Assembly (NCBI GenBank): GCA_002348705.1
Contig: DEAU01000020.1
Span: 2,498-25,888, forward strand
Direction: 5' to 3'
DNA: 23,391 nt
Origin: Candidatus Neomicrothrix sp. UBA2974
Lineage (GTDB): Bacteria > Actinomycetota > Acidimicrobiia > Acidimicrobiales > MedAcidi-G1
Within the stretch, counting starts at the first letter, position 1. Every line of letters begins with the position of its first letter. The notes beneath the pieces are model-generated. The model was not told the DNA's origin and searched no databases. It saw only the letters and a program-made list of their open reading frames with translations. Of the stretch, positions 7,082-14,621 are shown piece by piece. The translations under genes were made by a program, and so were the position numbers.

Positions 7082-8266
7082 CTAGGTCCCGGAGGCCTCC
7101 AGTGCATCCTCTGCCGCCGCCAGCAATCGTGCTGAACATCCAGCCATGTCGACCGGTGGTGCGGCCTCATTGACGATGCGGTCCGCCAGCGCCTGGTAAG
7201 CATCCGATGCGGGGCCTTCACCGAGGGCCACGGGCTGGCCGGTGTCTCCACCTCCGGCTACCGCACCATCCAGTGGGATGTTGGCCAGCAGCGGTGCTCC
7301 GACCTCGTTGGCTAGGGACTCGCCGCCACCTGCTCCGAACAAATCATGCCGACTTCCGTCGGGTGCCACATAGGTGCTCATGTTCTCTACGACGCCAACG
7401 ATTCTCAGATAGTTAGCCCTCCCCATATTGGCTACCCGGACGGCGACCTTCTGGGCAGCCAAGGCCGGAGTGGTTACGACAACCATCTCAGCCTGCGGGA
7501 GCATCTTGGCTAGGCCCATTTGCACGTCGCCGGTGCCGGGAGGCATGTCGATTATTAGATAGTCCATGGGCCCCCAGGCGACGTCCTCACAAAAGTGCTG
7601 AACGGCTCGGTTCAGGATAAGACCCCGCCACATCAGCGCAGATTCCTCGTTATCGACGAGGAAACCCATCGAGACGACCTTCAGGAGGCCTTCGCCAATT
7701 TGCATCTCGATTGGCTCGATCTTTCCTACCTCCGGCGATCCACCAAGCCGACCTTCTATCCCAAGCATCCGAGGAATAGAGAAGCCCCAAATATCGGCGT
7801 CCATGACCCCTACGGTGAAGCCGCGTCGGGCCAGCGCCGCAGAAAGGTTTACGGTGACTGAGGACTTACCGACACCGCCTTTTCCTGAGGCCACCATGAG
7901 GATCCGGGTGGTGGTCGGTACTTCGGTATCGGGAGCGTTTTTGCTTACGTTCAGCCGAGCGCGCGCCATGGCCTTGGACTTTTCCTCTGGTGTCAGTTCT
8001 TCCCAGGAAAGATGGACTGAGGAGACACCAGGTAGGCCACTTACTCGGGCACGGACCTCCCTTTGTATCTGAGCCCGTAAAGGACAGCCAGAGGTGGTGA
8101 GTGCGATAGTGACGTTGACCTGGCCGTCATCCGCGATAGCTACCGAGCGAGCCATGCCCAACTCGACGATGTCGGTACCCAACTCTGGATCGATGACGCC
8201 TCGGAGCACGCCCATGACATCCGCCTCGGAGGGCGAGGATGCAGGGGACGTGACTTTCTCGTCCAT
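7082..8266 (-). CDS. Mrp/ApbC-type Fe-S cluster carrier ATPase
   Basis: The 394-residue protein has an N-terminal MIP18/DUF59 domain (about 13-90, VIDPELGTDIVELGM and the SGCPL cysteine at about 61) and a C-terminal Mrp P-loop ATPase (about 120-385). The deviant Walker A is SGKGGVGKSS (about 127-136), followed by MDADIWGFSIPRM and the DYLIIDMPPGTGD motif. Mrp/NBP35 proteins bind and hand over Fe-S clusters. The CxxC pair found in many family members after VENMS is missing (VENMSTYVAPDG), which I know from other actinobacterial homologues. I chose ATG 8266; a GTG at 8296 would add ten residues. The divergent IscA-type gene supports an Fe-S role. Confidence 0.92.
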   Translation of the reverse strand: MDEKVTSPASSPSEADVMGVLRGVIDPELGTDIVELGMARSVAIADDGQVNVTIALTTSGCPLRAQIQREVRARVSGLPGVSSVHLSWEELTPEEKSKAMARARLNVSKNAPDTEVPTTTRILMVASGKGGVGKSSVTVNLSAALARRGFTVGVMDADIWGFSIPRMLGIEGRLGGSPEVGKIEPIEMQIGEGLLKVVSMGFLVDNEESALMWRGLILNRAVQHFCEDVAWGPMDYLIIDMPPGTGDVQMGLAKMLPQAEMVVVTTPALAAQKVAVRVANMGRANYLRIVGVVENMSTYVAPDGSRHDLFGAGGGESLANEVGAPLLANIPLDGAVAGGGDTGQPVALGEGPASDAYQALADRIVNEAAPPVDMAGCSARLLAAAEDALEASGT

Positions 8267-8342
8267 GTGCCCATCGTACGGCCGCGGATTGCGCACCGGG
8301 ACGGTGGTATCGCTGCTTAGCGTCTGTTGGCTGCGAGGTTGT

Positions 8343-8348
8343 TACACT
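8343..8348 (+). promoter_or_regulatory. Candidate -10 box upstream of the IscA-type gene
   Basis: TACACT fits the actinobacterial TAnnnT -10 pattern and lies about 40 bases before the ATG at 8388. I find no well-spaced -35 hexamer; TTGGCT at 8327 is only 10 bases away. This is the only likely promoter signal in the short divergent interval. Confidence 0.3.
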
Positions 8349-8387
8349 TTCGCGAGACCACCGACGGAAATCATGGGAGGGAATTCG

Positions 8388-8708
8388 ATGATCACCCTGA
8401 CCGATGAGGCCACCACCAAGGTGGGTCAATTGATTGCTGCTGAGGACGAGGCCGGTCTCGCTTTGAGAGTTGCTGTCCGGCCCGGTGGCTGTTCGGGCTT
8501 CAGTTATGAGATGTACTTCGACACCGAGAAAGCCGACGAAGACCTCGAGAAGGATTTCGGGGACATTCGGGTTGTGGTTGACCCGTCTAGTGCCCAGCTT
8601 CTGGAGGGGGCCACACTCGACTACAAGGATGGGCTGAACGAGGCCGGCTTCTCGATCGACAACCCCAACGCTCAAAGGACCTGTGGCTGCGGTCAGTCGT
8701 TTAGTTGA
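8388..8708 (+). CDS. IscA/ErpA/HesB-type Fe-S cluster carrier
   Basis: The 106-residue protein has the A-type carrier fold with three conserved cysteines: C35 in RPGGCSGFSY, and C99 and C101 in the terminal CGCGQSF. These bind Fe or a [2Fe-2S]/[4Fe-4S] cluster that is passed to apo-enzymes. A strong GGGAGG Shine-Dalgarno (8375-8380) precedes the ATG by seven bases, which fixes the start. The gene is divergent from the Mrp-type ATPase, with about 120 bases between starts, suggesting a shared regulatory region for Fe-S maturation. I cannot tell ErpA from IscA or SufA by eye; in actinobacteria a single ErpA-like protein is usual. Confidence 0.93.
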   Translation: MITLTDEATTKVGQLIAAEDEAGLALRVAVRPGGCSGFSYEMYFDTEKADEDLEKDFGDIRVVVDPSSAQLLEGATLDYKDGLNEAGFSIDNPNAQRTCGCGQSFS

Positions 8709-8813
8709 TTCTTCTCTGATTACCTAACTTGAGTCTGACGGAGCAGAGCGACCAACAAGCCGACGTATCGGTTTTGATAATCCTGCGGGACAACCAGAGT
8801 TGGTGCCAACCAT

Positions 8814-9800
8814 TCAGGTCGCGCTGGCCAAGGCTTCGGCCACCTCGATGGCATCCATAGTGAAGTGAATTACCGCTGTCACAGTGCCCGTGGCGTCGGC
8901 TACTAGAAGGCTGGGCTCAAAGTTCAGGCCTAGGGCGTCAACTACCGGGCTAAGAGTGAAGTTCCCAACTTCAGGTGCCACATATACCTCTGCGTGTACC
9001 ACCGACCACGCTTCTTGGCCTTGGCGATTCTTCACTGCGTCAGCCAGTAGCCCGATGGTGGGGCTACAAACGTCTTGTTGGCAGAACCCCGGTGTTGACA
9101 CGAGGAGCGCCGTTGGTCCATGACGTGCCGCCGCCTGATCCAGCGAAAGGACGTGGAAGTCGCACGGGCCATTGGGCGATGTGCAGATCGGATCCACTCC
9201 CAGGGGTTCGGTGATGGTAGGCGTAGCGACAATCGGTAGTAGGTCTCCGACCTGGACGAGATCTAGATCAGTTGGAGTGGCTAGCCGGAGATAATGAACG
9301 TCAGCGAGCGGCACACCATCGATTGAGCCGTCGACCACGTAGTCTCCTGGCTCGGGTGCTGTGAATCGGAATGGATAGTAGGGCGTAGCTTGGCCAAACC
9401 CATGGCGGGTAACGGTTGCCGAAGTGATGACTTCACCGGGATCTCCATCGGAGCCCAATGCTCGGAGAGTGAGTTCCATCGAATCGGGTGCGCCGTCGAC
9501 CATGGGCCAGCCATCGGAATCCAACAGCACGTACGGGGCTCTTTGTGGGGTTTCGGCAACCAGCGCCGTGGGGGCCACGTAGCCATCGGCGAATCGGGCG
9601 CCTAGTCGCCTTCCGCCCGCGTCTGGTGCACGGATTGTCGCGGCCGGGGACGCTGTCTCCGGCGAATTTTTTCCGCAGCTAGCCAGTAAGCCAGTCCCGG
9701 AGGCAGCAGCTAGTGCGGCCAAGCCAGTCAGTAGGCGCCGTCGGGTTGGATCCACGGGGATGGGCTGCGAGGTGGATGTCAGGCGGGATTCATGAGCCAT
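8814..9800 (-). CDS. Tat-targeted lipoprotein with thioredoxin-like C-terminal region
   Basis: The 328-residue protein begins with a twin-arginine-type signal (RRRLL at about 20-24, then a hydrophobic Ala-rich helix) ending in a lipobox LLASC with Cys42, so it should be exported and lipid-anchored. Residues about 100-180 look like a beta-sandwich (PGDYVVDGSIDG), and 210-325 resemble a thioredoxin-fold domain: TALLVSTPGFCQQDVC (C240 and C245, a CxxxxC pair instead of CxxC), then VYVAPEVG and a final strand-helix. A role in extracytoplasmic redox or metal handling is possible but unproven. I prefer ATG 9800; an in-frame ATG at 9848 would overlap the divergent gene's start. Longer frames are shadows of that gene. 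Confidence 0.75.
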   Translation of the reverse strand: MAHESRLTSTSQPIPVDPTRRRLLTGLAALAAASGTGLLASCGKNSPETASPAATIRAPDAGGRRLGARFADGYVAPTALVAETPQRAPYVLLDSDGWPMVDGAPDSMELTLRALGSDGDPGEVITSATVTRHGFGQATPYYPFRFTAPEPGDYVVDGSIDGVPLADVHYLRLATPTDLDLVQVGDLLPIVATPTITEPLGVDPICTSPNGPCDFHVLSLDQAAARHGPTALLVSTPGFCQQDVCSPTIGLLADAVKNRQGQEAWSVVHAEVYVAPEVGNFTLSPVVDALGLNFEPSLLVADATGTVTAVIHFTMDAIEVAEALASAT

Positions 9801-9846
9801 CGATGCCGACGGTAGTGCCGGCGGGGCACACTCATCGGATGGAGAC

Positions 9847-11436
9847 ATGTTTCTGATGGAGAGAGGCGAAATCGTTCGACTCGTCGTTGACGGTATTGAG
9901 GTCGAGATAGATGATGACGGTGGCACTCTGCTTGACGTCCTGCGAGGTCCGCTGGGTCGTCGGTCCGTCAAGGACGGATGCAGTCCACAAGGACAGTGTG
10001 GCTGTTGCACTGTGCTGGTCGATGGGCAGCCCCGGGTGTCCTGCGTGACGCCGCTTCGACGGGTGGCTGGTCGGGTCATCACCACGCTCGAAGGCTTGGC
10101 CGATGAGGAAGTTGACGCCTGGGCCGAGGCCTTCTGCACGGCCGGAGGCAGCCAATGCGGTTTCTGCACGCCTGGCATCGTGCTTCGGTTTGTTGGTCTG
10201 CGAGATTCGGCACCGGAAAGTCCACCGGCCCGTGACCGAGCAGCTCGGGCTCTGAATGCCCATCTGTGTCGTTGTACCGGCTGGCAGACGGTTCTAGATG
10301 CATGGGAGTTAGCTACCGGGGTTGAGTTGACCACGACCTCCGGGCCCAATCTCGGTGATTCCGAATCGGCGAATCGGCGAGCGACTATCGAGGGGCGGAG
10401 TTCTCAGGTCGTTGGTCCGGACGTAGTCCGGGGGCGGGGAGGCTTTGCTACCGATACGGCACCCGATGATCACTTGGTTGCTGTTCCCGGCAATGGCCCC
10501 TGGGAGGATCCAGATGCCTGGGTGATCGGAAACACCCTGGCTGAGGCACGTCGGAGGTCTGGGAAGGTCCAGGGACGACGAACTACCTCTGGAGCGGAGC
10601 CTCCACTGGAAGCTCCTGCTGGCGATTGGGACGCCGTGCTGCGGACTTGCTGGGTGGAACCTGCTCCACTGGAGACTGAGGCAGCTTGGTGTCTTCCCGG
10701 CGGCGACCCTGTTGGACCGCTCGCTAACGGCGGTGCCTTTGGAGCCAAGTTGAATTCGCCGCTGCTGGCCGTGGCCCGTGTATTGGCCGACCGCCATGGG
10801 CGTCCTGTGCTGATGGCCCCTTCACGCGAGGACACGGTCCGCCATGGAGCGAAAAGGCCACCGGTGGCTGGCGGGGCTCGTCGGGACGGTACCGGAGTGT
10901 TGCGCGTGGCTCGGACCTCGGGTATTACCGAGGCAGTTTCCCTAGTCGCGCCGAGCTTGGAGGTCGTTGAGGTCGACATCGCCGGCCCGCCCACTTCCTC
11001 AGCGCTGCGAGCCGCCGGCTGGGCTGAGGCGGTGGTGTTACTGACCGGTGCCGGCGCGCTGGAGGTGGGAGAGTCGGTGTGTTCTCCCGAAGGAGCGGAG
11101 GCGACTGCAGTGGTCGACCAGGATGGGATCCGGGTGACAGTGCAGTGCGGCCAAGTTCTTAACGGGACCGTTCTGCGGTCTTACTGCATCGGGGCGGCGC
11201 ATATGGCTTGGAGTTGGATCACCTCCGAGAGCCTGTCGGTGGACCACATGGGTATGGTTCACGACCTCACAGTTCGTTCTTTCGGGGTAGTGGGGGCTCC
11301 TGAGACACCACGAATTTCTGTTGAGGTCATACCTGGTGACGGTGAACCGGTTAACGGTTCAGATGCAGTGTTTGCCGCAGTGGCCGCGGCGACCTGGTTA
11401 CACCTTGGTGCTCCGCCTGATCTGCCCGGGGGCTAG
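9847..11436 (+). CDS. Molybdenum-hydroxylase-like fusion: [2Fe-2S] subunit joined to shortened molybdopterin-subunit-like region
   Basis: Residues about 10-75 form a plant-type [2Fe-2S] ferredoxin domain (GCSPQGQCGCC, then C66); about 90-155 form the second all-helical [2Fe-2S] domain (CGFCTPG and CRCTGW). Together they equal a complete CoxS/XdhC-type small subunit. A further 370 residues then follow in frame. This part has GGAFGAK (about 295-301) and GRPVLMAPSRED (about 318-329), which resemble the molybdopterin-binding motifs of the xanthine dehydrogenase large subunit, but it is less than half the usual length and I cannot find the active-site Glu near the end. It may be a reduced or non-catalytic oxidoreductase. 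ATG 9856 is an alternative start. No separate CoxL or FAD subunit is adjacent. Confidence 0.75.
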   Translation: MFLMERGEIVRLVVDGIEVEIDDDGGTLLDVLRGPLGRRSVKDGCSPQGQCGCCTVLVDGQPRVSCVTPLRRVAGRVITTLEGLADEEVDAWAEAFCTAGGSQCGFCTPGIVLRFVGLRDSAPESPPARDRAARALNAHLCRCTGWQTVLDAWELATGVELTTTSGPNLGDSESANRRATIEGRSSQVVGPDVVRGRGGFATDTAPDDHLVAVPGNGPWEDPDAWVIGNTLAEARRRSGKVQGRRTTSGAEPPLEAPAGDWDAVLRTCWVEPAPLETEAAWCLPGGDPVGPLANGGAFGAKLNSPLLAVARVLADRHGRPVLMAPSREDTVRHGAKRPPVAGGARRDGTGVLRVARTSGITEAVSLVAPSLEVVEVDIAGPPTSSALRAAGWAEAVVLLTGAGALEVGESVCSPEGAEATAVVDQDGIRVTVQCGQVLNGTVLRSYCIGAAHMAWSWITSESLSVDHMGMVHDLTVRSFGVVGAPETPRISVEVIPGDGEPVNGSDAVFAAVAAATWLHLGAPPDLPGG

Positions 11437-11507
11437 CCGGAGCAAAGGCCACGTGGCAGGCTGCAGCCTGGTACGGAGGAGCTGTACCCGAAGCATCGGA
11501 GCCAACC

Positions 11508-11882
11508 TTGAACAAGCCCATCGGTCCCTATACCCCGGTCATGCGAGCCGGTGATCTCCTCTTCGTTAGTGGGCAGATCGGCATCATTGAAACGGTCAGT
11601 GATTCAGGACCAGTTACTGGAACACTGGCTGAAGGTGGATTCGGGGCTCAGGTGGCCCAGGCGCTGTCCAACTTCCAGGCTCAAGTCGAGGCGAATGGGG
11701 CCACGCTCGATCAGGTGGTGAAGACAAATGTGTTTCTGACCGACATGGGAAACTTTGCGGCCATGAACGAGATTTATTGCGATGCGTTCGGCGATCATCG
11801 TCCCGCCCGTTCGTGTGTGGCTGTGGCCGCGCTTCCGATTGGAGCCTTGTTCGAGATGGAAGGTGTCGTGCACCTCGGCTGA
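11508..11882 (+). CDS. RidA/YjgF/YER057c/UK114-family protein
   Basis: The 124-residue protein has the family signatures IGPYTPV near the N-terminus, GDLLFVSGQIG, the long helix with VVKTNVFLTDM, and ARSCVAVAALPIGALFEMEGVV, containing the conserved Arg and Glu of the intersubunit pocket. RidA enzymes hydrolyse reactive enamine and imine intermediates made by PLP enzymes to ketoacids and ammonia, protecting other PLP enzymes. The start is TTG at 11508, supported by GGAG at 11498-11501 with a 6-base spacer. Another GGAGGAG lies in the loop of a small hairpin (GGTAC 11470-11474 / GTACC 11484-11488). It follows the molybdenum-hydroxylase-like gene by 71 bases and may be co-transcribed with it. 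Confidence 0.9.
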   Translation: MNKPIGPYTPVMRAGDLLFVSGQIGIIETVSDSGPVTGTLAEGGFGAQVAQALSNFQAQVEANGATLDQVVKTNVFLTDMGNFAAMNEIYCDAFGDHRPARSCVAVAALPIGALFEMEGVVHLG

Positions 11883-11966
11883 ATCCCCAACTGATGGGTG
11901 GACTACTAGGCCGGTAAACGCCCAGCCATAGTGCGTCTGTCGGGTTCAGGATGGCAGAATACGGCC

Positions 11967-12152
11967 ATGTTCGGAGCGGTTCTGATGGTTCTGCTACTTG
12001 TCATCGTGATACCAGTGGGCATCCTGATTAGTGGAGCGGTGGTTGCATCGCTGCTCGGTGGCCTACTGAAGAAGGACGCAGATGGCAGTCACGAGGGATC
12101 CGAACTTCTGGACCTTTCCGAGGCAAATCCCTACATGGGCTCCGCAGAATGA
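11967..12152 (+). CDS. Small single-helix membrane protein, unknown function
   Basis: A 61-residue protein with one long hydrophobic segment (residues about 3-34, FGAVLMVLLLVIVIPVGIL and onward), then a KK anchor and a short acidic tail (GSELLDLSEANPYMG). This suggests an N-out or N-in single-pass protein with a small cytoplasmic tail. I do not recognise a family. ATG 11967 puts the helix at the very N-terminus; a GTG at 11931 would add 12 polar residues. No clear Shine-Dalgarno is seen. It converges on the GlnR-like gene. Confidence 0.6.
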   Translation: MFGAVLMVLLLVIVIPVGILISGAVVASLLGGLLKKDADGSHEGSELLDLSEANPYMGSAE

Positions 12153-12206
12153 ATCTTTGAGAAGTCGACGGCCTTGCAGATTAACCGACGCCCGACTGGG
12201 TGCGTT

Positions 12207-12887
12207 TTAGATCCCCCATCGTGACTGGCCAAAGCGGTAGCCCACTGACCGGACGGTGTGGATCAGTCCGGCATGCTCCTCCCCAAGTTTGGCTCGCAGA
12301 CGTCGGATATGGACGTCTACGGTGCGCGCTCCGCCGTAGTAGTCGTATCCCCACACTCGGCTGAGAAGGGTCTCCCGTGTGAATACCTTCCCTGAGTGAG
12401 TGGCCAAAAACCTAAGGAGTTCATATTCCATGTAGGTCAGATCAACAGGCTGGCCGTCGACCGCCGCTTGGTAAGTCTCGAGATTGAGTGCCAGGGGCCC
12501 GTACTCAACAAGTTCCGGACGAGAACCGTGACCAGTCCGAGCGAAGAGATGTTCAATGCGGGCTCTCAACTCAATGGGCCTGAGTGGGGTCAGGCAAAAG
12601 TCGTCGAACAGGTCTTCTCGGAATTCCAGGTCTGCCAACTGCCCACCCCCAACTAGTAGAAGCAAAGGCTGAAGAGGCGCCTCTACCTTTCGAAGTTTTC
12701 GGCACAGGGCGAAGGCAGCCTCGGGGTCGCTATCGGCTACCACTACGGCGCCGGCCCACCCCTCATCCGGCTCCTGGGTAGCAGCAGCCTCTGCGTGCTC
12801 TACGGCCTTCCATGCCCAACCATCCAGATCCAGACACTGAGCTAACTCAGGTGGTGGTGGGTCTGGGAAGACGAGCAGTGGCTTCAT
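12207..12887 (-). CDS. GlnR-like OmpR-family regulator with atypical receiver
   Basis: The 226-residue protein has an N-terminal receiver-like domain (about 1-110) and a clear C-terminal winged-helix DNA-binding domain (about 125-222: LTYMEYELLRFLATHSGKVFTRE, LLSRVWGYDYYGGARTVDVHIRRLRAKL, IHTVRSVGYRF). The receiver is degenerate: the paired acidic residues near the N-terminus are missing, the loop after the possible Asp (VVADSDPE) is short, and the conserved Lys before Pro is a Thr (CLTPLRP). Such phosphorylation-independent receivers are a hallmark of actinobacterial GlnR. It lies downstream of a GSI gene and near GSII, so nitrogen control is the best guess. I do not give the symbol because other OmpR orphans share these traits. 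Confidence 0.8.
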   Translation of the reverse strand: MKPLLVFPDPPPPELAQCLDLDGWAWKAVEHAEAAATQEPDEGWAGAVVVADSDPEAAFALCRKLRKVEAPLQPLLLLVGGGQLADLEFREDLFDDFCLTPLRPIELRARIEHLFARTGHGSRPELVEYGPLALNLETYQAAVDGQPVDLTYMEYELLRFLATHSGKVFTRETLLSRVWGYDYYGGARTVDVHIRRLRAKLGEEHAGLIHTVRSVGYRFGQSRWGI

Positions 12888-13011
12888 AGCGTGTCGGCGG
12901 GTCTACTCACAGATTCCACCGTCCCAGTTTGCCCTCTTATGTTTGGTAGCACTCCGACGGGTTCTGCTAGGTCGAGCCAAAGGCTGGGCGGTGTGACTGG
13001 TCCAGAGCGTT

Positions 13012-14376
13012 TCACCAGTTCGGTAGGTATGTCTCAAGTTCGAATGGGGTGACTTGTCTCTGGTACTCGGTCCACTCAGCCCGCTTATTGCGGAGAAACC
13101 ACTCGAAGATATGGTCGCCGAGAGCGCTTCTCACCAGCGACGATGCCTCCATCTCGTCAAGTGCCTCGGAGAGGTCATCGGGGAGGCTGTCGACTCCCAG
13201 GTTTCGTTGCTCATTCCGGCTCAGGTCGTACAAGTTGACCCGTGCCTCTGGTGGAAGGCTCATACCTTGCTCTATGCCGCTTAGGCCGGCGGCCAGAAGA
13301 ACCGAGAAGGCGAGGTAGGGGTTGCAGGCTGGGTCCAAGGCTCGGTATTCGATACGAGTGGAGTCGACCTTGCCCGGCTTAGGAATCGGCACCCGGACTA
13401 GGGCCGACCGGTTGTTGCGGGCCCACGACACATAACGAGGGGCCTCGTAGCCCTCGTTGATCCGCTTGTATGAGTTGACCAACTGGTTGGTTATCGCGGT
13501 GATCTCGCGGGCATGGTGGAGTAGGCCGGCGATAAACGATCGGGCTATGTCAGAGAGTCCGTCTTCGGCGTCTAGGTCGTAAAACGCGTTCTTTCCTTCC
13601 TGGAACAGCGATAGATGAGTGTGCATGCCTGAGCCCTGAACGCCATTCATGGGTTTAGGCATGAACGTGGCATACACGCCGCTGTCCATGGCGATTTTTC
13701 GGACGGCTAGGCGCAGGGTCATGACCGAGTCGGCCATGGTGAGGGCGTCGGTGTATTGGAGGTCAATTTCGTGCTGGCTGGGGCTGTCCTCGTGGAATGA
13801 GTACTCAACTGGGATCGACAGGGCCTCCAGCATGTGAAGCGTCTGCTTACGGAGGTCGGAGGCCACATCGGTGGTCGTGAGGTCGAAATAGGAGGCTCGG
13901 TCGAGGGGAATCGGCTCAGTGCCGGCGTCAGCGAAATAGAAGAACTCCACTTCGGGGGCGCAGAACATTTCGAAGCCGGCTATCTGAGCTCGCTGCAGGT
14001 TTCGTCGCAGCACCTGACGAGGGTCACCTTCGAAGGGCCTGCCGTCCAGACTGGTGATGTCACAAAAGATGGTGGCCGACGGTTCATCGGGGTCAGCCCA
14101 TGGCAGCAACTCAAATGTCGACGCATCGGGCTGGGCTAGTACGTCGCTCTCTTGGATGCGGCTGAAGCCGTCGATGGCCGACCCATCGAACTGCAGGCCC
14201 TCAAGAAATACGGTTTCCAACTCAGCTGGAGAGATGGCTACCGACTTGTGGCGGCCGAGTACGTCGGTGAACCACAAGCGAATCAGTCGGACACCGCGCT
14301 CCTCAACAGTGCGCAGCACGTAGTCCTGCTGGTCCCTGCGGCGCGGGTCGAGCCCTGTGCGCCCATCTGGAGTCAT
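13012..14376 (-). CDS. Type I glutamine synthetase (GlnA2-like)
   Basis: The enzyme makes glutamine from glutamate, ammonia and ATP. Recognisable parts are the N-terminal RLWFTDVLGRHKSVAI and FDGSAIDGF segments, the metal-binding EVEFF and HEDSPSQHEIDL motifs, GSGMHTHLSL, the NSYKRINEGYEAP glutamate-site loop, and the RIEYRALDPACNPYLAF block. The C-terminus (FLRNKRAEWTEYQRQVTPFE) matches what I know of mycobacterial GlnA2, a class not controlled by adenylylation. ATG 14376 gives a 454-residue protein close to GlnA2 length; ATGs at 14406 and 14454 are in frame but lack Shine-Dalgarno sequences and would push the start into the candidate GlnR box. The GlnR-like gene follows 124 bases downstream on the same strand. 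Confidence 0.9.
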   Translation of the reverse strand: MTPDGRTGLDPRRRDQQDYVLRTVEERGVRLIRLWFTDVLGRHKSVAISPAELETVFLEGLQFDGSAIDGFSRIQESDVLAQPDASTFELLPWADPDEPSATIFCDITSLDGRPFEGDPRQVLRRNLQRAQIAGFEMFCAPEVEFFYFADAGTEPIPLDRASYFDLTTTDVASDLRKQTLHMLEALSIPVEYSFHEDSPSQHEIDLQYTDALTMADSVMTLRLAVRKIAMDSGVYATFMPKPMNGVQGSGMHTHLSLFQEGKNAFYDLDAEDGLSDIARSFIAGLLHHAREITAITNQLVNSYKRINEGYEAPRYVSWARNNRSALVRVPIPKPGKVDSTRIEYRALDPACNPYLAFSVLLAAGLSGIEQGMSLPPEARVNLYDLSRNEQRNLGVDSLPDDLSEALDEMEASSLVRSALGDHIFEWFLRNKRAEWTEYQRQVTPFELETYLPNW

Positions 14377-14457
14377 CCCGATTGCCGAATCGACCTTGTC
14401 GAACATGGCTTCATCATGCGGTCCGTGTAGTCCGATCACCAGCGCGGGCGACATTCG

Positions 14458-14495
14458 TTTACATGGTGTTCATACACATTGAACAAGAGTGAAAC
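14458..14495. promoter_or_regulatory. Candidate GlnR box between GSI and GSII genes
   Basis: TTTAC (14458), TTCAT (14469), TGAAC (14480) and GAAAC (14491) recur at exact 11-base steps, each with a 6-base spacer. The known GlnR consensus is gTnAc-n6-GaAAC repeated with the same spacing. The fourth element is perfect and the first and third are close, while the second is poor. It lies in the 245-base divergent interval between the two glutamine synthetase genes. Confidence 0.45.
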
Positions 14496-14621
14496 GGTGG
14501 TCGCCATAAGTTGTTCGTTGTCCGGCACCGAAGCCGGTATTCAGCTCCGGCCGGCCGGCCGCACGGTCGCGTCGGATTTCGCTCGACCTAACTAACCCGA
14601 CTTCACGAAAGGGACACCGAT

